DNA of 34,105 bases from an uncultured Clostridia bacterium (lineage in GTDB: Bacteria; Bacillota; Clostridia; TANB77; CAG-508). Every line of letters starts with the position of its first letter. Positions within the stretch are counted from its first letter, which is position 1. The notes beneath the pieces are model-generated. The model was given only the letters and a program-made list of their open reading frames with translations. It had not been told where the DNA came from and searched no databases. Positions 1-7,684 of this stretch are shown piece after piece. The stretch is taken from contig CALXEU010000053.1 in the NCBI GenBank assembly GCA_944387395.1, positions 1 to 34,105 on the forward strand. The letters are read 5' to 3'. The translations under genes and the position numbers were made by a program.

Positions 1-1
1 A

Positions 2-313
2 GGTATTGCTAAGAATTATTTACAAAAAGAAGAACTAGAAAAACTAAACGATTTAACTAATTTATTTTTAGATGTAGCAGAAACAGAAGCAAAAGAGCAG
101 AAAACTATGACAATGAATAAATGGATAGAAGTTGCAGATGATTTATTAAAATATAGAAAGAAAAATATTTTAAAAGATTCTGGAAAAGTATCACATAAGC
201 AAGCAGTAGAAAAAGCAAATGAAGAATATGAAAAATTTAGAATTAAACAAGATAAAGAATATATTTCTAGTATGGATAAAATGCTAAATAAGTATTTAAA
301 AGAAAATAAATAA
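2..313 (+). CDS. RhuM-family protein, C-terminal fragment (5' end outside window)
   Basis: The reading frame is open from base 2 to the TAA at 311-313, giving about 103 residues with no natural start; the first ATG at 107 lies inside the conserved region. The sequence matches the C-terminal part of RhuM-type virulence proteins as I remember the family: an AKNYL..EEL..LN segment, a stretch of acidic and Lys residues, a 'MNKWIEVADDLLKYR' helix, 'GKVSHKQAVEKA' and 'EYEKFRIKQDKEYISSMDK'. RhuM proteins are of unknown biochemical function and are often carried on islands and other accessory DNA, so the left edge may border accessory DNA. Partial gene; family call fairly confident, function unknown. 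Confidence 0.75.
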   Translation, partial: GIAKNYLQKEELEKLNDLTNLFLDVAETEAKEQKTMTMNKWIEVADDLLKYRKKNILKDSGKVSHKQAVEKANEEYEKFRIKQDKEYISSMDKMLNKYLKENK

Positions 314-448
314 TGTAGTTTTGAAAAGACAAAAATTAAAGGCAAGATATATATAAATAATTACAATAAAGCAATAATATAACCACCAGTAAATTGCATA
401 AGAAATAACAATTTTCTTAAAGTAATAAATTTATATTATAAAAATATA

Positions 449-480
449 ATTAAATAAAACCAAAAGGAGTTTTATTTAAT
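449..480 (+). promoter_or_regulatory. Hairpin with the Shine-Dalgarno in its loop, abutting the start codon
   Basis: An 11-bp perfect inverted repeat (449-459 pairs with 470-480) surrounds a 10-nt loop (460-469) that contains AGGAG. The right arm ends on the base before the ATG at 481. The stem is entirely A/T and therefore weak. It could be a translation control element or simply AT-rich chance symmetry. Confidence 0.4.
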
Positions 481-1128
481 ATGAAGATTCTTGCAAAAAT
501 AAGAAATTGTAAAAAAACATATCTTTTCATAATAATGTTAATTATAGGCATTAGCTTATTTTTATTTATAAAAATTAATAAAAATACTTATAAAAAATTA
601 AATATTGGAAACACTAATATTAATCAAACTTTAGATAATGTTAGAGAATACATTTTAAAAATAGAACAATACGAAGCAAAAATCGAAGTAACAGTTAATA
701 GCAACAAAAATACAAATAAATATATAATGGAACAATCTCATACATCGGATAATATAGACAAACTAAAAATAATTGAACCTTCAAATTTATCCGGTGTCGA
801 AATTACATATAACAATGGAACATTAGAAGTAAAGAACTCAAAACTTAATCTTTCAAAAATATATAGCAATTATCCTTACATAGAAGATAATAATTTATGG
901 TTAAATTCATTTATAAAAGATTATAAAAATACTGATAGCAAAAATATAAAAATAGAGGAAAATGAAGTTGAAGCTATAGTCAAGTTAGAATTAAAAGAAT
1001 CTGACAAAATAAAATATAAAACGTTATATTTAGATAAAAAAACATCAAAGCCAACAAAATTAATACTACAAAATAATAACAAACAGGACATAATAATCAT
1101 AATATATAATGAGATAACGATAAAATAA
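481..1128 (+). CDS. GerS-like (LolA-fold) membrane-anchored protein
   Basis: 215 residues. A basic N-terminus is followed by one hydrophobic segment (about residues 14-31) and then a hydrophilic extracytoplasmic domain of about 180 residues rich in Asn and Lys. There is no lipobox Cys after the hydrophobic segment, so it looks like an uncleaved anchor rather than a lipoprotein. The pattern 'NVREYILKIEQYEAKIEVTVNSN', a central 'NGTLEVKNSKLN' and the late 'YLDKKTSKPTKLILQN' fits GerS/outer-membrane-lipoprotein-sorting-like proteins of clostridia. In those genomes relatives often sit near alr and mazF, and here mazF follows by 92 bp. GerS supports spore germination in Clostridioides difficile; the same role here is inference. 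SD AGGAG at 465-469 supports the ATG at 481. Confidence 0.5.
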   Translation: MKILAKIRNCKKTYLFIIMLIIGISLFLFIKINKNTYKKLNIGNTNINQTLDNVREYILKIEQYEAKIEVTVNSNKNTNKYIMEQSHTSDNIDKLKIIEPSNLSGVEITYNNGTLEVKNSKLNLSKIYSNYPYIEDNNLWLNSFIKDYKNTDSKNIKIEENEVEAIVKLELKESDKIKYKTLYLDKKTSKPTKLILQNNNKQDIIIIIYNEITIK

Positions 1129-1220
1129 TTTTGCAAAATAAGTTTTACCGGTCTTAATTGAAGTAATAAACACATCAAAAAACAAATCTAAAGTTTTACA
1201 AATATTAGGAGTGAAATACT

Positions 1221-1572
1221 ATGGTAATAAAAAGAGGAGATATGTTTTATGCTGATTTAAGCCCGGTTGTTGGCTCTGAACAACGGAGGGATAAGACCTG
1301 TTGTGATAATTCAAAATGATATGGGCAACAAGCATAGTCCAACAGTTATAGCAGCAGCGATAACTTCTCAAATGGGAAAAAACAAATTACCTACGCATAT
1401 AGAAATTGGTCCTGAAAATACTAAACTAAAAACAGAATCAATAGTGCTTACAGAGCAAATCAGAACTATTGATAAAAGCAGATTAAAGGAAAAAATAGGA
1501 CATATAGATGATGCGACGGTAATGAATCAGATTAATAATGCTCTGGGAGTAAGTTTCGGATTAGGAAAATAA
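1221..1572 (+). pseudogene. mazF: MazF/PemK-type mRNA endoribonuclease toxin, frameshifted
   Basis: AGGAG (1208-1212) precedes ATG 1221. The N-terminus reads 'MVIKRGDMFYADLSPVVGSEQ', the classic MazF start with the RGD and SPVVGSEQ motifs. It should continue with 'GGIRPVVIIQND', but that segment is in the next frame, entered at 1285. One surplus base within 1281-1284 (the CAAC before GGAGGG) explains the break. The second part runs to the TAA at 1572 and keeps 'TEQIRTIDKSRL' and the usual C-terminus, so the repaired protein would be about 116 residues, the normal length. The downstream half alone could only start at a TTG (1267) and would lack the N-terminal strand. No MazE antitoxin or alr is upstream. 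Either a recently inactivated toxin or a consensus sequencing error; the intact remainder favours recent or artefactual. Confidence 0.85.
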
Positions 1573-1605
1573 AATATTACAAAAAGGTTTATAGTATAAG
1601 ACAAA

Positions 1606-1657
1606 AAGCATTTACAATAGATTGTATAATTCTTTATACTTTCTAAAGTAAATGCTT
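1606..1657 (-). terminator. Intergenic hairpin terminator between convergent genes
   Basis: A 10-bp perfect stem (1606-1615 with 1648-1657) has a 32-nt AT-rich loop. Read on the minus strand the stem is followed by a run of T, which fits termination of the HD-GYP gene ending at 1674. On the plus strand the tract after the stem is weaker, so it may also help end mazF. Confidence 0.6.
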
Positions 1658-1673
1658 ATTTGATTTATAAATA

Positions 1674-2618
1674 TTAAACCTTTAATTTTTTTATTATTTT
1701 TATTTCTGCATATAAATCTTCTACTTTTTTATTTCTAACAGCTAAGGCTTCTCTATATTCGTGTAATATTTCATGATAATTCTGAAAATTCTCATTAGGC
1801 TTAAAGAGCATAGACATTCCTTCTTTATAATAGTCACGTTTTCTTTGTTTAGTTGCAGCTTGCATTTTTGCATTATACGAATCAATAAGTTCAAGCCTCT
1901 TAATATTTTCTTTCAAATAATCAATATAATCACAAACCAAACTTATTTCATATAAGGTATCATCTATTACTACCTTAAATAAACATTTTAAAATACGAGG
2001 ACTAATTTTACCATGTCTAGAATTCTCAGAGAGTTGAGTAAGCGCTATAGTCTTATTATAGTCAGCAGGATGAGCGTCTTTAATTAGTTCCTTTAACGTT
2101 TCAGAAATGTGAATATGAGTAGTGTAATGCCTTTTGGTTACCAAAGCGTCATATTCATCTGCAACACGAATTATTTTTGCAACAAAAGGAATTTGATCAT
2201 TTGTAAGACCTTGTGGGTAACCAGAGCCATTTAATGCTTCGTGATGATATAAAGCTCCTTCAGCATAAGGACGTAATTTTATATCATGCATACAAAGGTT
2301 ATAACCAAGAGTTGTATGAGTCTTCATAATTTCAAATTCCTCATCTGTTAACTCTGACGGTTTTGTTAGAATCTCAGGGGGAATTTTAGATTTACCAATA
2401 TCATGAAGATATCCACAAATCATAGCATGAACGGTAAATTTTTTATTTAACTTTAGATATTGACAAAGCCTACCACACAAATTTCCAACGTTTTCAGAAT
2501 GTATTTTTGTCATAGGATCTAGTCTATTTAATATTTCTAATTCATATTGAATATCTTTATCTAAATTATAAATTTTTATTGATGTAGAATCATAAAAATC
2601 AAACTTTTCAGTATACAT
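1674..2618 (-). CDS. HD-GYP domain phosphohydrolase (putative cyclic-di-GMP phosphodiesterase)
   Basis: 314 residues. The HD-GYP core occupies about residues 30-220: H40, HDIGK at 72-76, H101, HHE at 125-127, GSGYP with QGL at 131-138, and D154 in 'RVADEYDA'. All usual metal-binding positions are present. Family members hydrolyse cyclic di-GMP or related dinucleotides. There is no receiver, GAF, PAS or membrane segment before the domain, so the protein is cytoplasmic and its input is unclear. The last 100 residues are helical and charged and could dimerise. AAAAGGAG lies just upstream of its ATG on the minus strand. It is transcribed against its neighbours, as a single-gene unit. Enzyme family confident; exact substrate inferred. 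Confidence 0.88.
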   Translation of the reverse strand: MYTEKFDFYDSTSIKIYNLDKDIQYELEILNRLDPMTKIHSENVGNLCGRLCQYLKLNKKFTVHAMICGYLHDIGKSKIPPEILTKPSELTDEEFEIMKTHTTLGYNLCMHDIKLRPYAEGALYHHEALNGSGYPQGLTNDQIPFVAKIIRVADEYDALVTKRHYTTHIHISETLKELIKDAHPADYNKTIALTQLSENSRHGKISPRILKCLFKVVIDDTLYEISLVCDYIDYLKENIKRLELIDSYNAKMQAATKQRKRDYYKEGMSMLFKPNENFQNYHEILHEYREALAVRNKKVEDLYAEIKIIKKLKV

Positions 2619-2784
2619 TTTTGTTCTCCTTTTTACTGTATATATTATAATGAATAAAATATCTATTTAGAATTATAATAATTATAAAAAAATTATAAAA
2701 TAATAATATTTATCACTATAATTACATATTTATAAGAATAATAACACTAAATAGTAAAAAAGACAATAAAAATTATTAATTTGC

Positions 2785-2813
2785 TTGACATTTATTAAAA
2801 CTTGTATTATCTT
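2785..2813 (+). promoter_or_regulatory. Sigma-A type promoter for acpP
   Basis: TTGACA (2785-2790), a 17-bp spacer and TATCTT (2808-2813) lie about 45 bp upstream of acpP, directly before a strong G-rich ribosome binding site. Confidence 0.7.
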
Positions 2814-2857
2814 ATGTATAAGATTTTAGAAAATATGAGAGGGGGTGAACTTGGTAG

Positions 2858-3100
2858 ATGAGTTCAGAAGAAATATTTGAAAAAATAAAAAAAATAATAG
2901 TTGAACAATTAGGAGTAGCTGATACAGCAGTTACTATGGAAGCTTCTTTTATAGATGATCTAGGAGCAGATTCATTAGATATTGTAGAATTAATAATGGC
3001 ATTAGAAGAAGAATTCGATACTGAAATACCAGACAGTGATGCTGAAAAAATAGTTACAGTTAGTGATGTTGTTGATTACATAAAAGATCACGTTGCTTAA
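2858..3100 (+). CDS. acpP: Acyl carrier protein
   Basis: 80 residues, acidic, normal ACP length. The phosphopantetheine attachment motif '[13 protein letters not shown]' places the modified serine at residue 39. It carries growing acyl chains in type II fatty acid synthesis in the cytoplasm. The start is fixed: a TAG in the same frame lies directly before ATG 2858, and AGGGGGTGA at 2840-2848 is the ribosome binding site. rnc and a radical SAM gene follow, as in many clostridia, although fabD/fabG/plsX are not visible upstream; here an oppositely oriented HD-GYP gene is the neighbour. Two hairpins between acpP and rnc probably set a lower level of rnc expression. Confidence 0.97.
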   Translation: MSSEEIFEKIKKIIVEQLGVADTAVTMEASFIDDLGADSLDIVELIMALEEEFDTEIPDSDAEKIVTVSDVVDYIKDHVA

Positions 3101-3111
3101 GATAAAACAAA

Positions 3112-3173
3112 ACGAATACAATACTTTAATTTATGTATTCGTAAATTTGAAAGGTGAATAACCTTTCTTTTTT
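3112..3173 (+). terminator. Tandem hairpins with U-tract between acpP and rnc (attenuator-like)
   Basis: The first hairpin has a perfect 9-bp stem (3112-3120 with 3134-3142). The second has a 7-bp stem (3149-3155 with 3161-3167), a 5-nt loop and six T residues (3168-3173), the form of an intrinsic terminator. It ends 16 bp before the rnc start, so rnc is probably reached by partial read-through. Confidence 0.75.
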
Positions 3174-3189
3174 AATAAAGGAGGAATCT

Positions 3190-3876
3190 ATGGAAAAAGA
3201 CTTTAGTTTACTAGAAAAAAGCATTGGATATACATTTAAAGACAAAAAACTATTAAAAAAAGCCTTAACGCATACATCATATGCATACGAAAACAAAATG
3301 GAAAGCAATGAAAAATTAGAATTTTTAGGTGACAGTATCCTGGAATTTTTATCTAGTAAATATATTTATAACAACTATCCAAAACTAAAAGAAGGAGAAA
3401 TGACTAAAGTTAGAGCTGCGGTTGTATGTGAGGAAAGTTTACACAAAATAGCAGAAAGGCATAATTTTAGTGATTTCTTATTTGTTGGAAAAAGTGAACA
3501 AATGCATCAAGGTAATAGAAAAATAGCAATTATGGCCGATAGTGTAGAAGCGGTAATTGCAGCAATTTATTTTGATTCAGGACTAGAGAACGCAGAAAAA
3601 TTCATTATAGAAAATTTAAAAATTGAGATAGAAAATGCAAGTAAAAATGTTGGAATGAAAGATTATAAAACAGTTTTACAAGAAAAATTACAAGTAAATG
3701 GAAATGTAAATATAGAATATGATATAATTGACGAAAAAGGTCCTGACCATGATAAAACTTTTACGGCTGAAGTTAAAGTTAATGGAAGAAAACTTGCAGA
3801 TGGATCTGGAAGAACTAAAAAACAAGCTGAAATGAATGCTGCAAACAAAGCATTGCAAAAAATAAATAAAATTTAA
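3190..3876 (+). CDS. rnc: Ribonuclease III
   Basis: 228 residues from ATG 3190. This start is preferred over an in-frame GTG at 3154 because AAAGGAGG at 3177-3184 is optimally spaced and the GTG lies inside the terminator stem. The endonuclease domain (about 5-150) has the signature 'NEKLEFLGDSIL' with E41, E44 and D48, and the second metal-site pair D117 and E120 in 'ADSVEAVI'. A double-stranded RNA-binding domain follows (about 159-225, 'GSGRTKKQAEMNAANKAL'). It cleaves double-stranded RNA during rRNA and mRNA processing. Placed between acpP and a radical SAM gene, a common clostridial order. Complete and unremarkable. Confidence 0.97.
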   Translation: MEKDFSLLEKSIGYTFKDKKLLKKALTHTSYAYENKMESNEKLEFLGDSILEFLSSKYIYNNYPKLKEGEMTKVRAAVVCEESLHKIAERHNFSDFLFVGKSEQMHQGNRKIAIMADSVEAVIAAIYFDSGLENAEKFIIENLKIEIENASKNVGMKDYKTVLQEKLQVNGNVNIEYDIIDEKGPDHDKTFTAEVKVNGRKLADGSGRTKKQAEMNAANKALQKINKI

Positions 3877-3902
3877 GATAACAGTATTGGAACTAAAGAA
3901 AA

Positions 3903-4027
3903 GGTTGAAAAATAATTACAATTTTGACGTTGTCAAACTTCATTTGAAATTTAATTGAGCGTACATGGAGTACGCCTCATAAATTTCAAACTCATTCTCC
4001 TAGTCAAAATTTAATTCTTTTTCAACC
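3903..4027. repeat. Intergenic palindromic repeat, copy A (complete)
   Basis: A 125-bp imperfect palindrome lies between rnc and the radical SAM gene. Outer arms GGTTGAAAAATAATT... and ...AATTCTTTTTCAACC pair almost fully; the inner arms pair through TTTGAAATTTA/TAAATTTCAAA; the tip is GCGTAC-ATGGA-GTACGC (3959-3975). A closely related copy lies at 7685-7808, a 30-bp core-deleted copy at 28213-28242 and a left-end remnant at 11227-11242. No open reading frame and no convincing target-site duplication. It could be a REP- or MITE-like sequence or a structured leader RNA. Confidence 0.85.
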
Positions 4028-4080
4028 AGATTTGTGACTAGAAAGAAATGTAACATAAAAATGAAAATCATAAAGCAATA

Positions 4081-4104
4081 GTTATATAAATGGTTTTATA
4101 TAAC
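4081..4104 (+). promoter_or_regulatory. Perfect hairpin directly upstream of the radical SAM gene's ribosome binding site
   Basis: A 10-bp perfect stem (4081-4090 with 4095-4104) with a 4-nt loop is followed after one base by AAAGGAGG (4106-4113) and a TTG start at 4122. There is no T-tract, so it is not an intrinsic terminator. It could stabilise the mRNA 5' end or be an operator. Confidence 0.4.
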
Positions 4105-4121
4105 GAAAGGAGGAACCAATA

Positions 4122-5153
4122 TTGAAGAAAGAATATATAATTCCAATATTTGTACCACATTTAGGATGTCCAAAATGTTGCACATTTTGCAATCAAAAAA
4201 CAATAAGTGGAGAGCAAAAACAAGTTAGCGCTAAAGATGTAAGAGATACAATTGAATATTATCTAAAAAACTTTAAATATGACAATAGATACATTGAAGT
4301 AGCTTTTTTTGGAGGAAGTTTTACAGCAATAGAAATAGAAAAGCAAAAAGAACTATTAGAGGCAGTACAACCATATATAAAACAGAAAAAAGTAAATAGT
4401 ATTAGACTTTCTACAAGACCTGATGCCATAAATCTAGAAATATTAAAAATGTTAAAACATTATAAAGTAAAAACAATTGAACTTGGAGTACAATCTTCCA
4501 ATAACTATATATTAGCAAGATGCAAAAGAGGTCATAGTTTTGAAGATGTAAAAAAAGCATCAAGATTAATTAGATTATTTGGCTTTAATTTAGGACATCA
4601 GATGATGGTGGGACTTCCTGATAGCACAGAAAAAGATGATATTCAAACGGCTAAAGATTTAATAAAATTAAAACCTAAAATGGTAAGAATATATCCTGTT
4701 TTAGTAATAAGTGGAACAGAATTAGAACAAGAGTATAAAAAAGATGAATTTTTGCCACTTACAGTTGAACAAGCAGTAGAAAGAAGCAAAGAAATAGTAA
4801 ATTTATTTAACAAAAAACATATTCAAGTAATAAGAGTTGGGCTTCAAAACACAGATACCATAACAGATATTTCACAAAAACAAAGTGAAGTTGTTGCAGG
4901 ACCATATCATCCAGCCTTTGGGCAATTAGTAGATGATGGTCTATGGTATGATAAAATTGTTCATAAAATAAAAAAGATAAATGCTAATATAACAAAGGTA
5001 GAGATAGAAGCAAATCCTTATGATGTAAATAACATAGTAGGACATAAAAAAGAAAACATACATAGACTAAAAGATACATATGCTCTAATTTCAACAGTTA
5101 GAGCAAACGAACATATAAAAAAAGGAAATTTTAAAATTAATATATGTTCTTAA
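4122..5153 (+). CDS. Elp3-like radical SAM protein (rnc-linked family)
   Basis: 343 residues from a TTG start with AAAGGAGG 8 bp upstream; no ATG is available in frame. The N-terminal 'HLGCPKCCTFCNQ' gives the radical SAM CX3CX2C cluster (C16, C20, C23), followed by 'AFFGGSFTAIE' (the glycine-rich SAM motif) and 'SIRLSTRPDAI'. The protein corresponds to the radical SAM half of Elp3; no acetyltransferase domain follows the region ending near 'GPYHPAFGQLV'. Relatives encoded next to rnc and smc are common in clostridia and are often annotated as elongator protein 3 or B12-independent radical SAM proteins. A tRNA-modification role is plausible but unproven. smc, the usual next gene, is absent here. 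Confidence 0.85.
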   Translation: MKKEYIIPIFVPHLGCPKCCTFCNQKTISGEQKQVSAKDVRDTIEYYLKNFKYDNRYIEVAFFGGSFTAIEIEKQKELLEAVQPYIKQKKVNSIRLSTRPDAINLEILKMLKHYKVKTIELGVQSSNNYILARCKRGHSFEDVKKASRLIRLFGFNLGHQMMVGLPDSTEKDDIQTAKDLIKLKPKMVRIYPVLVISGTELEQEYKKDEFLPLTVEQAVERSKEIVNLFNKKHIQVIRVGLQNTDTITDISQKQSEVVAGPYHPAFGQLVDDGLWYDKIVHKIKKINANITKVEIEANPYDVNNIVGHKKENIHRLKDTYALISTVRANEHIKKGNFKINICS

Positions 5154-5166
5154 ATAACATAAATAA

Positions 5167-5203
5167 AAGTTCAGACTAAACAATTTAACAGTCTGGACTT
5201 TTT
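5167..5203 (+). terminator. Intrinsic terminator after the radical SAM gene
   Basis: An 11-bp stem with one G-T pair (5167-5177 with 5190-5200), a 12-nt loop and a T-tract ending at 5203, starting 14 bp after the stop codon. Confidence 0.85.
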
Positions 5204-5292
5204 CTAAATATAGATACTCTCAAACCAAATTTGCATAAAATTGCTAAATTTAGTTAATACTGAAAATAATTAATCTAAAAGATAGGAGTTTT

Positions 5293-6210
5293 ATGGAAAA
5301 TAAAGAAAGCAAAAAACAAATGCAAATGAGAAAAAACATAAGTAAAATATGTAACAATGAAGAATTAAAAACCAAAAAGTTTATAAAAGAATATTTTATA
5401 ATAACAACAGGAGCATTAATAATGGCAATAGGAGTATCTCTTTTCTTATTACCCAATGAACTATCAACAGGAGGATTTTCTGGATTAGGAACAATAGTTT
5501 ATTATGTACTAAAATTTCCACTTGGAGCTACAACACTAGTATTAAATATACCTTTACTATTAATTGCATATTTTAGAATAAGCAAAGAGTTATTTTTAAA
5601 ATCTATATATGGAACATTTGCATTATCATTTTTTATAGATATTTTAGACAGGTTACAGCCCATAATTCATGATAGATTTCTAGGTTGTATTTACGGTGGA
5701 ATCTTAATGGGTGTTGGGACCGCAATAATACTAAAAGTAAACGGATCAACAGGAGGTTCGGATTTACTATCATATGTAATTAAATCATTTAAACCACAAT
5801 ATAAAAGTGGAACATTGATTTTAATAATAGATGCTATTATAATTGCATTAAATGTATTTGTATTCAAGGCAATAGATATAGGATTGTACTCTGCAATTGC
5901 AATATTCTTAATGAGTAAAATGATAGATTTAATATTCGAAGGAATAAATTTTACAAAAGTTCTTCTTATAATTTCACCAGAGTATAAAAAAATTGCAGAA
6001 ACAATTGGTAAAAATATAGATAGAGGAAGTACTGCACTTTACTCCAAAGGTATGTATACAAATGAAGATAAAATGACATTACTATGTGTTGGTTCAAGAA
6101 ATGAAGCATATAATATACAATATATAGCAAAACAAATAGATAAAAATGCATTTATAATAATAATGAATGCAAGAGAAGTTTTGGGTAAAGGATTTAAAAA
6201 GCAACTCTAG
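5293..6210 (+). CDS. YitT-family membrane protein with C-terminal DUF2179 domain
   Basis: 305 residues. A charged cytoplasmic N-terminus (about 1-32) precedes five to six hydrophobic segments between about 33 and 215, including 'LLPNELSTGGFSGLGTIVYY' and 'VNGSTGGSDLL', both typical of YitT/YczE-type proteins. The C-terminal soluble DUF2179-like domain (about 222-300) contains 'DRGSTALYSKGMYT' and ends with 'FIIIMNAREVLGKGF'. Located in the cytoplasmic membrane. Members are conserved in Firmicutes; transport function is suspected but the substrate is unknown. TAGGAG precedes the ATG. An L,D-transpeptidase gene starts 34 bp downstream, so the two are probably co-transcribed with ogg. Confidence 0.88.
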   Translation: MENKESKKQMQMRKNISKICNNEELKTKKFIKEYFIITTGALIMAIGVSLFLLPNELSTGGFSGLGTIVYYVLKFPLGATTLVLNIPLLLIAYFRISKELFLKSIYGTFALSFFIDILDRLQPIIHDRFLGCIYGGILMGVGTAIILKVNGSTGGSDLLSYVIKSFKPQYKSGTLILIIDAIIIALNVFVFKAIDIGLYSAIAIFLMSKMIDLIFEGINFTKVLLIISPEYKKIAETIGKNIDRGSTALYSKGMYTNEDKMTLLCVGSRNEAYNIQYIAKQIDKNAFIIIMNAREVLGKGFKKQL

Positions 6211-6244
6211 AATTAAAATAAAAAAAGATTGGAGAGCAAATTAT

Positions 6245-6805
6245 ATGCTTATAAAAGCTAGATATACTAAAAATAGTAAAGGAATACTAGAATTTTTTGA
6301 GAATACCAATCAACAAGATAAAACTAATTATAATAAATTATTCCAAACTGAAGCTTTTTTTGGCAAAAACGGAGTAACCACAAACAAAAAAGAAGGAGAT
6401 GGAAAAACTCCTCTTGGAGTATTTAAATTAGGAGTCGCATTAGGTACACATAAAAAAGAAGAAATAAGAGAAAATCCTTATTATATGGAAATAAACGAAA
6501 ATTTATATTGGGTTGATGATTTGACATCAAATTTCTATAATCAATTAGTTGATATAACAAAAGTTAAAAAGGATTGGAAAAGTGCAGAACATTTAATAGA
6601 ATATCCTAAAGAATATGAATACATGATTGAAATAAAAACAAATTCAAACAACATTCCTGGAAATGGAAGTGCAATATTCCTTCATTGTAGTTCAAACAAA
6701 CCGACTGCAGGATGCATTGCAATAGATAAAGAAAAAATGGAAGAAGTATTGAAAAAAATAGACAGAAATGCAATAATAGTCATTGAAAGGAATGAGATAA
6801 AATAA
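6245..6805 (+). CDS. L,D-transpeptidase (YkuD domain) family protein
   Basis: 186 residues from ATG 6245, which has GGAGA at 6231-6235; a longer upstream frame would overlap the YitT gene and has no good ribosome binding site. The YkuD signature is clear: 'EGDGKTPLGVFKL' near residues 50-62, and catalytic 'HCSSNKPTAGCIAI' with H147 and nucleophile C157. YkuD enzymes form 3-3 peptidoglycan cross-links or attach proteins to the wall, outside the membrane. No signal peptide or membrane segment is visible (it starts MLIKARYTK), which is unusual for an enzyme acting on the wall. Its TAA overlaps the ATG of ogg, implying translational coupling. Confidence 0.88.
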   Translation: MLIKARYTKNSKGILEFFENTNQQDKTNYNKLFQTEAFFGKNGVTTNKKEGDGKTPLGVFKLGVALGTHKKEEIRENPYYMEINENLYWVDDLTSNFYNQLVDITKVKKDWKSAEHLIEYPKEYEYMIEIKTNSNNIPGNGSAIFLHCSSNKPTAGCIAIDKEKMEEVLKKIDRNAIIVIERNEIK

Positions 6806-7683
6806 TGGAACAAAAATATGTACTAAATAATTGTAAATCATTTAGACTAAGAGATGTATTTGAATGTGGGCAATGTTTTAGATGGAATAAACAATTAGAT
6901 GGAAGTTATACAGGAATTTTTGGTAAAAATGTATTAAATGTTACTGAAGAAAAAGATGATAATGGTTATAAGATTACATTTTGCGGTATATGTGATGGAG
7001 ACATAGAACAAATATGTAATTTCTATTTTGATTTAGAAAGAAATTACGAAAAAATCAAGCAAGACCTTTCTAAAATTGACAACAATTTAAAAGAAGCAAT
7101 AGAATATGGCTCTGGAATAAGGATACTAAACCAAGACCTATGGGAAATGATTATATCATTTATAATATCAGCAAATAACAACATTCCTAGAATAAAAGGC
7201 ATAATAGACAGAATGTCTAAAAAATATGGACAAGAGATAAATTTTAGAGGAGAGAGGTTTTACACGTTTCCAACTTCAAAAGAACTTTCAAAGGCAACAG
7301 AAAAGGATTTACGAGAACTAGGAGCAGGTTTTAGAGATAAATACATATTTGAAACTACAAAAATGATAAATAATGGAGAGATTAATTTAGAAGAACTTCA
7401 AAAAGAAAAAGAGACCAATGTAATTAGAAATAAACTTTTAACACTATGTGGTGTAGGCCCAAAAGTTGCAGATTGTATATTATTATTTTCTAGTTTAAAG
7501 CGTTTTGACGTATTTCCAATAGATGTGTGGGTTAGAAGAGTAATAAATGATTTATATATTCACAATGAGGTAGAAGCAAAAGTAGACAAAAAACAGATAG
7601 AAAACTTAGCAAAAGAGAAATTTGGAGACTTAGAAGGAATTGCACAACAGTATTTATTTTTTTATAGAAGAGAAAGGGACTAA
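6805..7683 (+). CDS. ogg: 8-oxoguanine DNA glycosylase/AP lyase
   Basis: 292 residues. N-terminal OGG_N-like domain with 'DVFECGQCFRWN' (about 17-28), then the helix-hairpin-helix-GPD domain: 'ISANNNIPRIKGII' (121-134), 'LCGVGPKVADCI' with catalytic lysine K220, and 'VFPIDVWVRR' with D240. These match the OGG1 type (hOGG1 SNNNIARI, K249, D268). It removes 8-oxoguanine from DNA and cuts the abasic site. The start overlaps the L,D-transpeptidase stop by one base. The stop codon is followed directly by palindromic repeat copy B. With AddB and the uracil glycosylase further on, several repair genes lie within 7 kb. Confidence 0.95.
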   Translation: MEQKYVLNNCKSFRLRDVFECGQCFRWNKQLDGSYTGIFGKNVLNVTEEKDDNGYKITFCGICDGDIEQICNFYFDLERNYEKIKQDLSKIDNNLKEAIEYGSGIRILNQDLWEMIISFIISANNNIPRIKGIIDRMSKKYGQEINFRGERFYTFPTSKELSKATEKDLRELGAGFRDKYIFETTKMINNGEINLEELQKEKETNVIRNKLLTLCGVGPKVADCILLFSSLKRFDVFPIDVWVRRVINDLYIHNEVEAKVDKKQIENLAKEKFGDLEGIAQQYLFFYRRERD

Positions 7684-7684
7684 A

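Noticed and set aside
3154-3189. Upstream GTG start for rnc
   Set aside because: The GTG lies in a terminator stem; the AAAGGAGG at 3177-3184 is placed for ATG 3190.
3877-4121. Hidden small gene or insertion sequence after rnc
   Set aside because: The stretch is accounted for by palindrome copy A and the hairpin before the radical SAM gene; no transposase or start with a ribosome binding site is present.
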